A stretch of DNA of 64,000 nucleotides, from NCBI RefSeq assembly GCF_000224145.3, contig NC_020175.2, positions 1,771,231 to 1,835,230 of the forward strand. Reading direction: 5' to 3'. The notes under the pieces are model-generated. The model ran no database searches, had not been told where the DNA came from, and saw only the letters and a program-made list of their open reading frames with translations. The position numbers and the translations under genes were made by a program. The stretch comes from Ciona intestinalis (lineage: Eukaryota; Chordata; Ascidiacea; Phlebobranchia; Cionidae). The first letter of the stretch is position 1, and each line of letters opens with the position of its first letter. Shown piece after piece: positions 36,960-48,700 of the stretch.

Positions 36960-37398
36960 AGTTCGAACATTACCCATTGTCGTTCAAACAATACCAATTG
37001 TTATGCAATAATATAATGTATAGGCTAGCTAACATGTTAAAACTATAGCAGTAGGGCAAGAAAAAGAATGTTTAGACTTAATTTTTAAAGTGTACAGTAT
37101 TATTTCGTGTTGTTTGCGTATTTTTCTAATCCTATTTATAAATACACTTAATAATCAAAATTAACAATGATTTTAAACTGTCCCATCTTATCCTGTGTGT
37201 TTTCGAATTTGTAAAAATTCATTTGTTGTGCGGATCGCTAAATAACTCCTCGTGTGTTTTATTATATTTTATTAAACTGTTGTCAATTAATAAAGGAATA
37301 ATAGTACTAATTCGTGGTATTACCCAAAAACTGTCATTTATTTTGATTTTGGAAATATTTGGCATTATGTGCTTGAGTGTCCCATCTTTCCCCATCGT
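36960..37398 (-). mobile_element. MITE, type B core
   Basis: Minus-strand relative of the copy at 42803-43325: shares 'aacatgttaaaactata', 'aacaatgattttaaactgtcccatc', 'atcgctaaataactcctcgtg' and ends AGTGTCCCATCTTTCCCCATC. The inner 'actgtcccatcttatcc' looks like a second, internal terminal repeat. Confidence 0.65.
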
Positions 37399-37402
37399 AA
37401 TA

Positions 37403-37456
37403 TATGATGGGGAAAGACGGGACACCCTTAGCACATGATATCCAAGTATTATGAAT
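37403..37456 (+). mobile_element. MITE, type A fragment
   Basis: Only the left end (ATGGGGAAAGACGGGACAC and 'cttagcacatgatatccaag') is present, directly abutting the right end of the type B copy. Confidence 0.6.
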
Positions 37457-37814
37457 GAATGAAATACATTGAAATAGTGTTGATGAAAAGTAGCGAAGTG
37501 GCATTGACGACAAAAGCATTGCAGTTTAAAACTACCAGTGACCAATACACTCTTTCTTTTATATATCCAGTTGTTGTAATATAACTTAAGATAAAATAGT
37601 TGTCCAGGTATCTGGGGGTATTAGGAAACCGAGTTTTCTCGCCATGCCTGGATATTGGATAACAGAAATATGATAAATGGTGTTATATGTTGATTTGATA
37701 TTAAATTTGTGTTTCTAATTGTGGGTTTTGTATCAAATACACTGTTTTAAAAATGTTGTTGACATTGAAGTTTTGTTAAAAAAAAATTAGATAACATAAA
37801 TACTTGAATAAATT

Positions 37815-38060
37815 AATGTAACTTACTTTATTCTCGCGTGGCTGGAAAATGACAATCGTTATAATACACATACGAGCTGCCAAGTATGTTGGTTTGTGGG
37901 TGATAATTTTTTTGTAGATTTTTTATGTGTGGCTGATAATTTAGACAACCCATCAGTGACCACTTGGTTGGAGCAATTTTCGTTAAGTGTCTTACCCAAG
38001 GACAGATACGCCCACAATGGTAGCAACGACCAGCTTTCAATCCATTACCTCTGAATCTCT
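37815..38060 (-). mobile_element. tRNA-derived SINE, diverged head
   Basis: Matches the copy at 19696-19990 from 'taatgtaacttactttat' and 'tcgcgtggctggaaaatgacaatcgtt' to 'cccaaggacagatacgcccacaatggtagcaacga'. The B-box side is altered ('ctttcaatccatt'). Confidence 0.7.
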
Positions 38061-38466
38061 TAACGTATATTTTGAACAGATATGATTATACTAGACTTTA
38101 TAGAGTATTCTAACAATCCTATGATAAATATACTAAAAAATGTTTAGTATACTCTGCTTTATTTTTAAACATATTGGTCTGATATTATGTCCTTGCAAAT
38201 TCCCAAAACTATGATATTGTGTATTTGTGAATTTTTAGTTAAACTTGCGTACCCATTTAACCGCTTCTCAAAAAACACACTTCAAATTATTGCAAAACTC
38301 TAAAATAGAGAAGACGTATTATTAAACTTTGGAAAACCAAATGGTTTTAATCTTTTTGATTTTTGAACCATACATTGGACAGATTTTGTCGGAGCACTAT
38401 GTCCAATTTGGATCTAAATAAATTCTGGCAACACTGCTTATCGTGACCTTTGAACCAGGGACAGCG

Positions 38467-38474
38467 CCACGTCA
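38467..38474 (-). promoter_or_regulatory. UPRE-like box CCACGTCA upstream of KDEL receptor
   Basis: Complement TGACGTGG fits the UPRE consensus exactly. It lies about 370 bp before the start codon in a GC-richer stretch (38440-38580) that looks like the promoter; a second CCACG occurs at 38682-38686. ER-retrieval genes are known unfolded-protein-response targets. No CCAAT is found nine bases away, so it is not a classical ERSE. Confidence 0.45.
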
Positions 38475-38842
38475 GATACAAGTGCGAGATTTCTGACGCG
38501 GTTTTGTTGTTTGCAAATTCACCGGTTTAAGACCCAGAAAGGCTTACTATATGGTCAGTGCGTTGACGAGGACCGCGAGTGTTGGTTGGGAATAAATTTA
38601 ATGATTGTACTGACGAGGATCATACTTTTTATTCGATTTCGTTAATAAAGATTTCTTATGTGTATTGGCGGTATATACGTGCCACGTATCGGTAATCGAC
38701 GGTAAATACTTTTTGCAATTTAAATAAATTTGGTATTAACGCACATTTCATGCTTTAGTGATTGATAATATACAGGTACTGATAATAGGTTTCAAATACC
38801 ATAAGAATTTGTTTCTGATCGCAAATACCTGTTCAGATAAGA

Positions 38843-41719
38843 ATGAATATTTTCCGACTTGCTGGAGACCTGTCTCATCTTGCCGCTATAATTGTTCTTC
38901 TACTTAAAATATGGAAAACACGCTCATGTGCAGGTACTAATGTTTTTTGACAATTTAATACATAGCTTTGCGCTTCATTTGAAATATATATTCTATATTA
39001 TAAAGTTTTACTATTGCATAGGATTATACTTTAATATTAGATTGTGAATAACAAAGTTTATAAAAAAAGTCATACTTACCAAAAAATCCAATTGTTTAAA
39101 ATATTTAGCATGAAAGTGTTTGGACACTATATATGCATTGCTGCATATTGAGTCAGTTTTTTATAATATTTAAGTTAGTTGTAATTGATATACAACTAAC
39201 TCAAACTATTATACCTACCGTCATTGTTAAAATGATTTGTTGAACAGGTATCTCTGGAAAAAGTCAAATATTGTTTGCATTGGTTTTCACCACAAGATAC
39301 CTTGATCTTTTTACCAACTTTATCTCCCCATACAACACAGTGATGAAGGTGAGGTTAATTTTCACACATATATATATATATATATATATATTATACATAT
39401 ATTGTATGTGTATATATATATTTATTTTTACTGCTTATGATTGAATAGTTTTCTGTTTTGAGTGAAAAAGTTTAAAAGAGCTTAAAAAACATTTATTTTA
39501 GATGATATATCTTGGATGTGCTTATGCAACTGTATATTTGATATACATGAAGTTCAAAGCCACCTATGATGGAAACCATGACACATTTCGTGCTGAATTC
39601 CTTGTTGTTCCTGTTGGCGGACTCGCCTTTTTGGTGAATCATGAGTTTTCTCCTTTAGAGGTAAAGTTGTATGCTGAACTTTTTATGTTATTGCCCCAGG
39701 GTATAAATTTTCTAATTTAACAGACGTCGAAATGACCAGAGGCATTATATGTTTACTGTTAATTGCCTGGTAATTTCAGCGCTACCTTGAAGACCTTGGT
39801 TACGTTTACTTCTTTGTTAACTTTAGGATAATTGTCAAACACAGTTTGTTGCAGATTTTAAAGAAGTTGTTCAGTAATTGTGTATTAGTTTTACTTCCCT
39901 GCTATTTAAATATTTAATCTTTGATTTTCACAACAAACCTTAAACTATGTCAAGTAAATTGACCTAAGATCACATAGTTTTATTTCACACTTTGTACCTT
40001 TCGTAATAATTGAAATCAAATTGACATAAGATCACATAGTTTTATTTCACTCTTTGTACTTTTCGTAATAATTGAAATCAACCAAACAACCCATACCCAT
40101 ACATTGCTGTTTATGCTTTATATTTGTATTATTGCTTGTGCCTTAGTTTTACGAACGAATATTACAAGGCTAAAAACAGAATGTATTGGTGTAATTATAT
40201 AAATAGTAAGATACCCTAGTTGATAAAAATAAAATAGTTTTTTTTATTCATAATCCTAATTTGTTACCAACCGAAATTTATTTGTTATAGATCCTTTGGA
40301 CATTTAGCATTTATTTAGAAAGTGTTGCCATCTTGCCACAGTTGTTTATGATCAGCAAAACTGGTGAAGCTGAAACTATTACCACACACTACCTGTTTGC
40401 TCTCGGTATGATATGTGCTTGTAATTTGCAACCGGATTTCTTTTTAAACAATATGGCATATGTTCTCAATATATTAAAATATACAAGTAATGTAGTAATA
40501 TTAAATATGAAATCATGGGTACAAAATACAAATGTATAGTAACTAGATTCAAAATTTTCACCAGTGTACCCTGTCATGTTATATTGTATAAACAACACCA
40601 GTAAATATAAATATATGCCAATGCAATGTTTGATATGAATATTATGAAATATATTTTTTCAGATTTGATTTAAGTTTATTTATTTACTCACAGGCATGTA
40701 CAGAGCTTTGTATCTCATCAACTGGATCTGGAGATATTACTTTGAAAATTTTTTCGATTTGATTGCTATTGTCGCGGGATGTGTACAAACAATCTTATAC
40801 TGCGATTTCTTTTACCTTTATATTACCAAAGGTGGGATAATCTTGTAATGTTTAGTCTTTTTTATGGTTCATACTTTATATTGTAGCCATTCAGCATTAA
40901 ACTTTGTTAATGGGGTACCAACGAAAATAAAAAGTTGTATATGGGTAGTAATGCTTAAATGGGATCTAAAACTGTCATCAAAAAAATTGTATAAGCTTCT
41001 TAAACAATCTCATTAAAAAAACGCTGGAGTAAGACAAATTAGGTGTGCAACAATGCATAGGAAGTGTTGTATTTGTATTGTTTATTATAGGAGAAATTTT
41101 AGTTAAATTGTTTTATATTATTATATATATACATAATAATTAATAACCAATGAGAGAAAAGGGGCAGGGCCAGCATATAATGTAAGAAGCATCCATTATC
41201 CCAAATCCGAAAAAAAAAATTATATTCTTCAGTAGTTTGGAAACTAGAAGCAGTCTAAATTGAATGAAACTATTTCTCATGTAAATCCCATGCGTTGTTG
41301 TACGCTTGTACCACAGCCAATTTATTTTCTCAAGGGGTTGAATTTGCGGTTTGAAACATTTTTTTTCAAAAACTTTAATCTAATGGTACCTTTCGGTCAA
41401 ATTTGAGCAATTCTAAAAAATACACACATTTTGTTTTTTGTTCGTATGCACCTTTAATATAAACCAAAAAAATTACGCTGATAAGGGTAATTTAAGAAGA
41501 TATCAAAATATTTAGTATGCAAAGTACATTTGCTGTATGAGTATGAGCTTTACCACAAATATGCCTGCAAGCAATAGTTTATATTATTATATTCAACTTA
41601 TCACTGTTGATACAAACCTTGTAGTTTACAGCTACTAATTACCCTGTTGCAACAAATTTTATTCACTTATATTCATATCCACAGTGTTGCAAGGAAAGAA
41701 GCTTAGCCTTCCTGCATAA
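38843..41719 (+). CDS. KDELR: KDEL receptor (ERD2), complete, six exons
   Basis: Seven-helix Golgi receptor that binds the KDEL tail of escaped ER proteins and returns them by COPI vesicles. Exons 38843-38933, 39248-39348, 39502-39660, 40291-40405, 40694-40831 and 41685-41719 all have GT-AG limits and join in phase to exactly 212 residues, the length of vertebrate KDELR proteins. Recognisable blocks: [16 protein letters not shown] at the start, SCAGISGKSQ across the first junction, [66 protein letters not shown], and the C-terminus [10 protein letters not shown]. Which vertebrate paralogue it matches is not decidable; a single invertebrate KDELR is expected. AATAAA signals follow near 42128 and 42228. 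Confidence 0.96.
39367..39425. repeat. TA microsatellite in KDEL receptor intron 2
   Basis: About 24 bases of perfect TA repeat followed by interrupted TATA/TGTA runs. Confidence 0.85.
39958..40081 (+). repeat. 62-bp tandem duplication in KDEL receptor intron 3
   Basis: Two adjacent 62-base units (39958-40019 and 40020-40081) start ATTGACCTAAGATCACATAG and ATTGACATAAGATCACATAG and differ at only a few positions, so the duplication is recent. Confidence 0.9.
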
Positions 41720-42802
41720 TTCCCTTGATATCCCATGGCTTCTTTGATCTGTGCCACACCATTCATCAACACTGGCTTAGTTTTGGGAGCCAGTTATTTG
41801 GACTGATCAAAAATTGCTCAACCTAGTTTCTTCGATTTATCTGGGTGTTAATAGTAGACTATTGGATAGATATCAACTTTGACAAATGCATGTAGTATCA
41901 TTGTATTATCATCAACGGCTCTTGCTAGATGAAACATAAATTTGTTTTGGTTATGTGTGTGCAATTTAGAAAAGTGTTTTAAAATATTTTATTTCTATTT
42001 CAGTTCTGAAATGCAAACCAAACAATTTTTAAGTCTGTACATCTGGATGCCTCGTTTTAAATGCGCCATTAAAGTTGCTAAAACATGTAACGTGTATCCA
42101 CAGCCTGAGCTCATAATCTGCTTTTCAATAAACATGCTGATATGCTTAATCGATTGAAAATATTTGGTGCCGTCAGCATCTGAATGACCTTGATGTTGGC
42201 TGTTGAGCCTTTTGTAAATAGATTCCAATAAAATATAAGAATGTGCCATACATTACACGTATGTATGTGAAGCTTTTGCTGTTTCTATCTGAAGACTACC
42301 GGGTGTAAAATGAATAGTTTGTCATCTTTTGTGCCTTTGTTAAATAAAACCAGCAAACAGATTTGTTACACAAAATACAATGCAATGCTTTGTTACGTAT
42401 ACATAAGTCAGGTTTACGGAAATGATTGTGGCGAGTGGTAATCTTCAGTTCAAGTCTATTGTTATGAGATAGTTCTCTATAGGCGTTGAGCTTTCGCTTT
42501 TTGATTCTGTCGGTCATAAATTACGATGTAAGCAATGTATTTAGTTGATTTAAAATTGGGTTGTCAATTGTATTTACTTACCTCTAGTTAAAAAGAACAT
42601 ATCACATGTAGAAGTTACTACCCATCTTTTGGCTTTTGTCAAATCTCTTGCTCTTCGTTATCGTGACCGAAGAGACGAAATAAATTTCATTCATTCAAAA
42701 AATGAATTATATTACGTATTCTCGCATGACGGTGCAATGGCAGTTATTAAAAAAAACGGATGTCTTACTTAATATACTGTTTGTTTGAGCGGCTTTTATA
42801 AT
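41720..42802. other. KDEL receptor 3' flank
   Basis: Contains the 3' UTR to about 42230. A short complementary reading frame here has no family resemblance. Nothing else supported. Confidence 0.4.
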
Positions 42803-43325
42803 ATAGTGGATGGGACACTTAGCACATATTGCTCAATATTTACAAATTTAAAATACCTTACGGTTTTGGGGTGATAACACGAATTAATACTATCCGTCCT
42901 TTATCAATTAACAACAACTCAAAAAAATTAATAAAACATACGAGCAGTTATTTATCGATTCGCGCAACAGGTGAAATTTTACAAACTCAAAAAACACAGG
43001 ATTAGACGGGACAGTTTAAAATCATTGTTAATTTTGATTAATAAGTGAATTTATTAAATGTAATATACACGTAAATACCACGAAATAATACTTTAGGCTT
43101 CAAAAATCAAGTTTAGACACTTTTTTCTCGCCTTATTTCTATAGTTTTTAACATGTTGCAAACATTATATAATTGTATAAAAATTGGTATTTTTGAAGGG
43201 TATAATGGGTATTTTTCGCTTAATGTAAAACAGCCACACGAAAAGTGTGACGTCACGGATATGATTCAAAATAACTGAATGGTTTACAATTCTTAACTAT
43301 CCCATTTTACCCCAATCCGCTATAA
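42803..43325 (+). mobile_element. MITE, type B core, about 520 bp
   Basis: Begins ATAGTGGATGGGACACTTAGC and ends with a TATCCCATTTTACCCC block complementary to the start. The inner part has 'attgctcaatatttacaaat', 'acgaattaatactatcc', 'catacgagcagttatttatcg' and 'gacgggacagtttaaaatcattg'. Confidence 0.65.
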
Positions 43326-43402
43326 CTCCTCGATTTCCTTATGAGGTGCTTACATTATACACTAACAGATTACTTGTAATGCATTTTATAATAATAACAT
43401 AC

Positions 43403-43595
43403 CAGAGTAGGGGAAGACGAGACACATTTAGCAAATAATATCCAAATGTCCTGATCGTGTTTTAAACAGTTAACAACGGTCTATGGGAGTCGTGAGGATA
43501 CGGTTTTATAATTCTTTGAACGTTCTTTGTTTACAACCAAATAGGACGAGAAAATAGAACAAACAGGTTGTCCTATCTTTCCCTACCCTACTGTA
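43403..43595 (+). mobile_element. MITE, type A core, complete
   Basis: About 193 bp from GAGTAGGGGAAGACGAGACAC to TATCTTTCCCTACCCTACTGTA. The core has 'tgatcgtgttttaaac', 'acggtctatgggagtcgtgagg' and 'ttctttgtttacaacc'. Confidence 0.85.
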
Positions 43596-44224
43596 CTAAG
43601 AATTTTACTTGTGAAGTCCTTATATCTGGTGCTGCCTGTGGTCAGTGAATCAGCAAATAGGTCGTCCAGAAAACGTTCGTTTAAGCAGATACCATTGTAT
43701 TTATGCTACTCTATGATGAATATTTCTAATCCGGCTACAAATGTAATTTCTTTACGCAAACAATCCTTCAAATTCGCTAAACTAATAAAAATGTGTCACT
43801 GTACACTATACAACAATTTTCGTGATCCTTTTCCGTATATAAACCTATAAAAACGCTTAAATACGGACTCTGCCTTGCACTTAATTTTGCCTTGTCTGAC
43901 TGAACTGTCGGGCGAGGTGTAACTGTCGGTTCATGCGTGAAAAGTGGTCACGTGGTCTCGTTAGCGTACTATTACTTCAGTATACTGTGGTAGTACATTC
44001 TTGGACATTTATTCAAACTTTCTATTTAGTTTTACTTTTCTAGTTTACCACTCCTCACACTCGTGGTAGTTCACATAGCCACTCTAGAATATTAAGCATT
44101 CGTATGTTGATGAACATTTTGCTGTTATGGTGCCAGAATCGTATCAATTGTAAAAGGATATGGAGACATTCAGCGGAAATATTCTACTTAAGTAATTAAT
44201 AAATCACTAAAAAAGTTTTGTTTT
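43596..44224. other. Intergenic, no feature seen
   Basis: Has a short open frame without resemblance to a family and with no splice context. Confidence 0.35.
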
Positions 44225-44345
44225 AAATGAATAAACATAACCTGTTTATCCTCACGTGGCCGGAAAACGAGAGTCGTATAATGGGTGTCATGGTAGCAGC
44301 GACGAGCTTTGAACCCGGTTTTAACTCTGTTTCGGCACGTGATGG
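44225..44345 (-). mobile_element. SINE with internal deletion
   Basis: Tail segment 'tcctcacgtggccggaaaacgagagtcg' is joined directly to the head segment 'catggtagcagcgacgagctttgaacccgg', skipping the middle seen at 19780-19900. The B box on the minus strand is GGTTCAAAGCTC. Confidence 0.65.
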
Positions 44346-45776
44346 TTCGTTGGTGCCTCTTTTAGATTGCTTAAAGCAGTTACGCGCTTTCGAGGCTCTT
44401 CTTTGTAGGTCCTTTATTTGCGGTAACTATAAAACAAATATAAACGAATAACTATAAAACAATCGTTATTAAACTTAAACAATGCACAAAATAATATCTG
44501 ACTATCTGTAATTTGGCATGTAGTCGCTAACTTTTTTAGTTACCGTTTTTAAGTTATAGAATAATGTAAACAATATATTTTGGGGTTTGTTAACAGAAAT
44601 CTCATTAAGTTTAAATTAACACAAATAAAATTCGTATATGAAAGCCCACAAAAGTAAGGAAATAAAAGGTGGTTGGTTGCTATATACGGCATAAACATTG
44701 GTGGTTGCGAATAGTAGGTATAAATATGTTGGTTTCAACTCAATGTCAAATTTTTCCTTGTTGTCATTTCTCGATGTTTGGAAAGGTTTTTTTCTTATTA
44801 TATAAATAAAAATCTTTTTTTTTTCAGTCCATATAACGTTTGTGCTGATTCATCAAAGGTATAGGTAGAATGTCTTCACCTACGTTAGTTTTCGCATAAA
44901 GTGCTATAAGTTTGTTTGGTTGAACAGTTTAAAAAAATGACCAAAGATTTAACAATTTCCCAATTAGTATTTCCAACAAGATGTACATTATTCATTGTAA
45001 TAATTTATGCATAAACGTTTTCTTTAAACAGAGAAATAACTTTAAGCAAACGTCATAAACATTGCAAATATTTAAACGCAAAAAAAAGTTATATGTCCTG
45101 TGCCATGGAACAGTATAGTTGGACCAGAGCTTTCGGGTTCGAGATTTGCCTCTGTCACCATTGCGTATATTGGTGTAGCAATAAATGAATAAGCAATAAA
45201 TTACATAATGTGACCATCGCGTATGAAGCACGAGGTGGAAGCACCCGCCGTGATATAATTCATGTACCGCAGTAGTGGAGAAAACTACTTCCGTTTTAGA
45301 ATATGTTGTTGTTACTCACCTGAATAGTTAATAAAAACGTAACGCCGCTATAAATGGTGCCTTTTAGATGAATTGTTGAACCATATATAAGATTAGAGTG
45401 TTTATTACAAATTGTTCCTGGAATGTTTGCTTGCATTTTATTTAGTTACTTTTAAAATGCTGTGACCCTATATCACACTAATTTTGTTTTACCACGTTTG
45501 TATATGGTAAATACTTTAAATAAAATAAACCAACAGTATATTTATTTTGATTTAATTATAAAATGAAACTTTCAGCAATGAAGCAGAATATACGAAAATA
45601 AAAATGACACAATAAATAATAAGAAAATGGTATTGAATGAACTGGAACGTATGAATGAAAGGACAAAGAATGAAAGAGCAAGACATGGTGAGGTTTCATT
45701 TCCCACCAATAATATTCTCCGCTAGATGGGGCAAGAAGCAACACCAGAAATGGAAAGCAAGATATTTAAACTAAAT
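44346..45776. other. Intergenic, no gene seen
   Basis: AT-rich with poly-T near 44813. The last part should contain the 3' UTR of the minus-strand CAP/EGF gene. No repeat identified. Confidence 0.4.
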
Positions 45777-48700
45777 TCATGCGACTGTAACGATTCCTTT
45801 GCTCTTTGTATCGCTATACGTTGGGCTTATAACGTCGTCATATGAAAGCGGACCTCTGTAAATTTCACAGGATCTTTTGTCTTCGATCTGAACTGTTCGA
45901 AATCGTTTTCTTTCCCTTCGAACACGTTTACACTTCCTATGAAAATTTTAATATTTATAACACATATGAAGTTTTATAGTTTTCAATAAATATTTCATAA
46001 TCTATTTTCACGTATTATTCAATCCTCCTAAAATAACAAACATGCGCGAGGTATATGGCACGGTCACTTTATAAATAGTGCGCTATCGTGCCGAGTTTCT
46101 TCCCCTAACACATGATTTACCCCCGGGTCAGAGCAGTCAATTTCACACATGTCCATCTACTTTGTTATCATATCAGCATAACATGTTGGTTTAATGGAAA
46201 ATCATAATTACTTAACACTTCATGTCATTATTGAAAGACGCCGAACATTGAAAAATTTCAACAACAAGTTTTTGATTTTTGTTTAAATAATTTGTTGCAA
46301 ATTCCTATTGTTTTTTCAGCACTCACTTGTGGATGACGTAACCAGCAATGAAGAGAAGAATGAGAAGAAAACAAGAAACAACGATGGCTGCGATCAACTC
46401 TGGGTGTCCGTGACCTTCTTTTGATCCGGTTGAAAATAAAATGGACGTTTCCTCGCAGTGCACGCCTTCGAACCCCGAAAAACACCTAAAAGGACCACGG
46501 TTAAGAATTCTTTAATAAAATGACGCAACGAGTAATATATAGTAGAGTGGGGGGGAAACGAGACACTTTTGACACCTAAAATAAAAATATCATGATCGTG
46601 TTTTAAACAATTAACAGCGGTCTCTGGGAGTCGTGAGTATACGGTCTTTTAATTTTTGAAGTGTTCTTTGTTTACTATCAAATGGGACAAGAAAATAAAA
46701 CGTATCTTAAAATTTTTTCCCGGCCCATATTTTGGTAGTTATTTTTTTTCAAATATGAGATGTATGATTTTATTTATGATTACAACAATATGATAATATA
46801 CACACGGTTAAATGTATTACTTGGTATTTTTAAGTCCTCGTAAAAAAACTTCACTTTGCACTACTGTTAGTTTTACTTCCAGCTTTAAATTTGAGTCATG
46901 TATATAGTTGAGTGGAGGGAAATAAGACCTTTTCATTACATTTTTTTGTCCCATTTGGTATTAAACAAAACATAATCAAAGAACTACAAAATCGTATCCT
47001 CACGACCCTCATAAACCGTTGTTAAAACAGACTTAGTATATCTGGAGATAAAGTCCTAAAAGTGTCCCATCTTACCCTACAGTACTATATAATTTATTAC
47101 ATCAACTCACTCGCAAATCCCATCAACTTCATCCAAGCATGTTCCGTGAATGCAGTGACAGTTGCTATTATTTGCAGACATATTGCTTGTTTCAAACGAA
47201 GTTTACTAACTTAAAGCTCTAAATATCTAAAAAGAACTAACAAACAATAAGTAAAGCGTAATAATCTATTAATTATTTCTAACAGCATCTAACGTTTACT
47301 GTAGATCTAAACTTACAAATCGTAAGCGAATGTCTGTTGACTATGATTCTTCTACCTTGCGAGGGTGCTTTATATTCACTTGTATTCCCTTTCTCATCTC
47401 TGGTTACTGCGTAAACGTTCGGCCGCACTGTCACCGATTTCGTTATACCATCATCGGTGGTCGTGACCTGCACCTTTTAACAGCCTGGCGTCGGTACGAA
47501 GATGGCTTCCTTATCTCTTTTCTCAATGTTATGCTTTCAATATACGTTTAGCTGTGAGCGCCAAACATCGACGTCGATTTAGGACATCAGGTTAAGATAA
47601 CAATTTTCTGTTCAATGACTGCTTTTGAAAAATAGGTTCATTCATACCTCAACATTATATGCCAGAAGTTGCACTTACGTGACATGAGAATATGACTTGT
47701 AAATCGACACACCGCATTATAACCGTCCGTATCGGGTTTCAGAATAACAGCAAACTTACCTCCATCTACGTTGAAAGGTTTACTCTATTTTAGTTCATGT
47801 GAACGATGTTCTTAAATTACACCCTGACGATCCGAATTATTCTTAGAGACCAAAATTTACACGTGCGCGAAATACCTTTAACGTCATACATTCTAGAATG
47901 TATTGGCCCTTTTTTATCAAGTCCAAGTTTTGAGCATTTTAAACACATTCCTACGTTTAGATTTTGTTGTTTGGATTATTTTAGATAAACAATATTTGTA
48001 TAAAAGCGAATTATTTTAATGTGGTTTGTATGAGAGTGAAACCAACATTCTTCGACGTGAATACAATATTTTAATTCTTTTAAAATGTGTTTACCTTCGC
48101 CAAATTTAAAAAGCAAACATCAGTTACAACGCCCACATAAAACGTTGTTAAAATAATCTACCGCATTTAGCCTATGTTAAGGTTTTCTATAAATAAACAA
48201 ACATTTCAACTTTTTACGTCAACCCTGACTCAAAACGCCCACGTCAAACATGAAAACGTCAAACTCATTTGAGCAATACATTCGTAAGTATTTATGATTT
48301 CATCAAACATAACCGCGTTACAGGTACGATTCAAACAAATTTAAATCGCCCAAAAATACATAACGAACCGGTTAGATAATTCTTAAATACATCAACCCTT
48401 CTAAAGGCACATAAAACTGGTAAGTGCAGCAAGTAGAATCATTGCATGAATTTTTCTTTCCGGTTTGACCTCTGCCCTGCTTCTTTCTGTTAACGAAAAC
48501 AAAACATACAAAACCTTTTTTAAGAACTAATAATTGAGCGTGTCCAATCAAGGTAACTTCAACTGTGGAAATGCACAGGAAAGAGGTTTCAGTAAGAAAA
48601 ACACAAATCGATATTTGTTTATTTATGTTTCTCTAAAAAACCAATCGCGGGAGAAATTTGAACTCGCAACGTGGAGATTAAACTCACCGCAGCGCGTTCC

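Noticed and set aside
37219-37545. Open frame of 108 codons on the minus strand
   Set aside because: Entirely within MITE ends (type B and A).
38682-38686. Second CCACG near the KDEL receptor as an ERSE
   Set aside because: No CCAAT nine bases away, so only the UPRE-type match at 38467 is kept.
47279-47551. Short frames on both strands near 47.3-47.5 kb
   Set aside because: Overlapping frames in an intron of the CAP/EGF gene; neither matches a domain or fits the phase of the missing junction.
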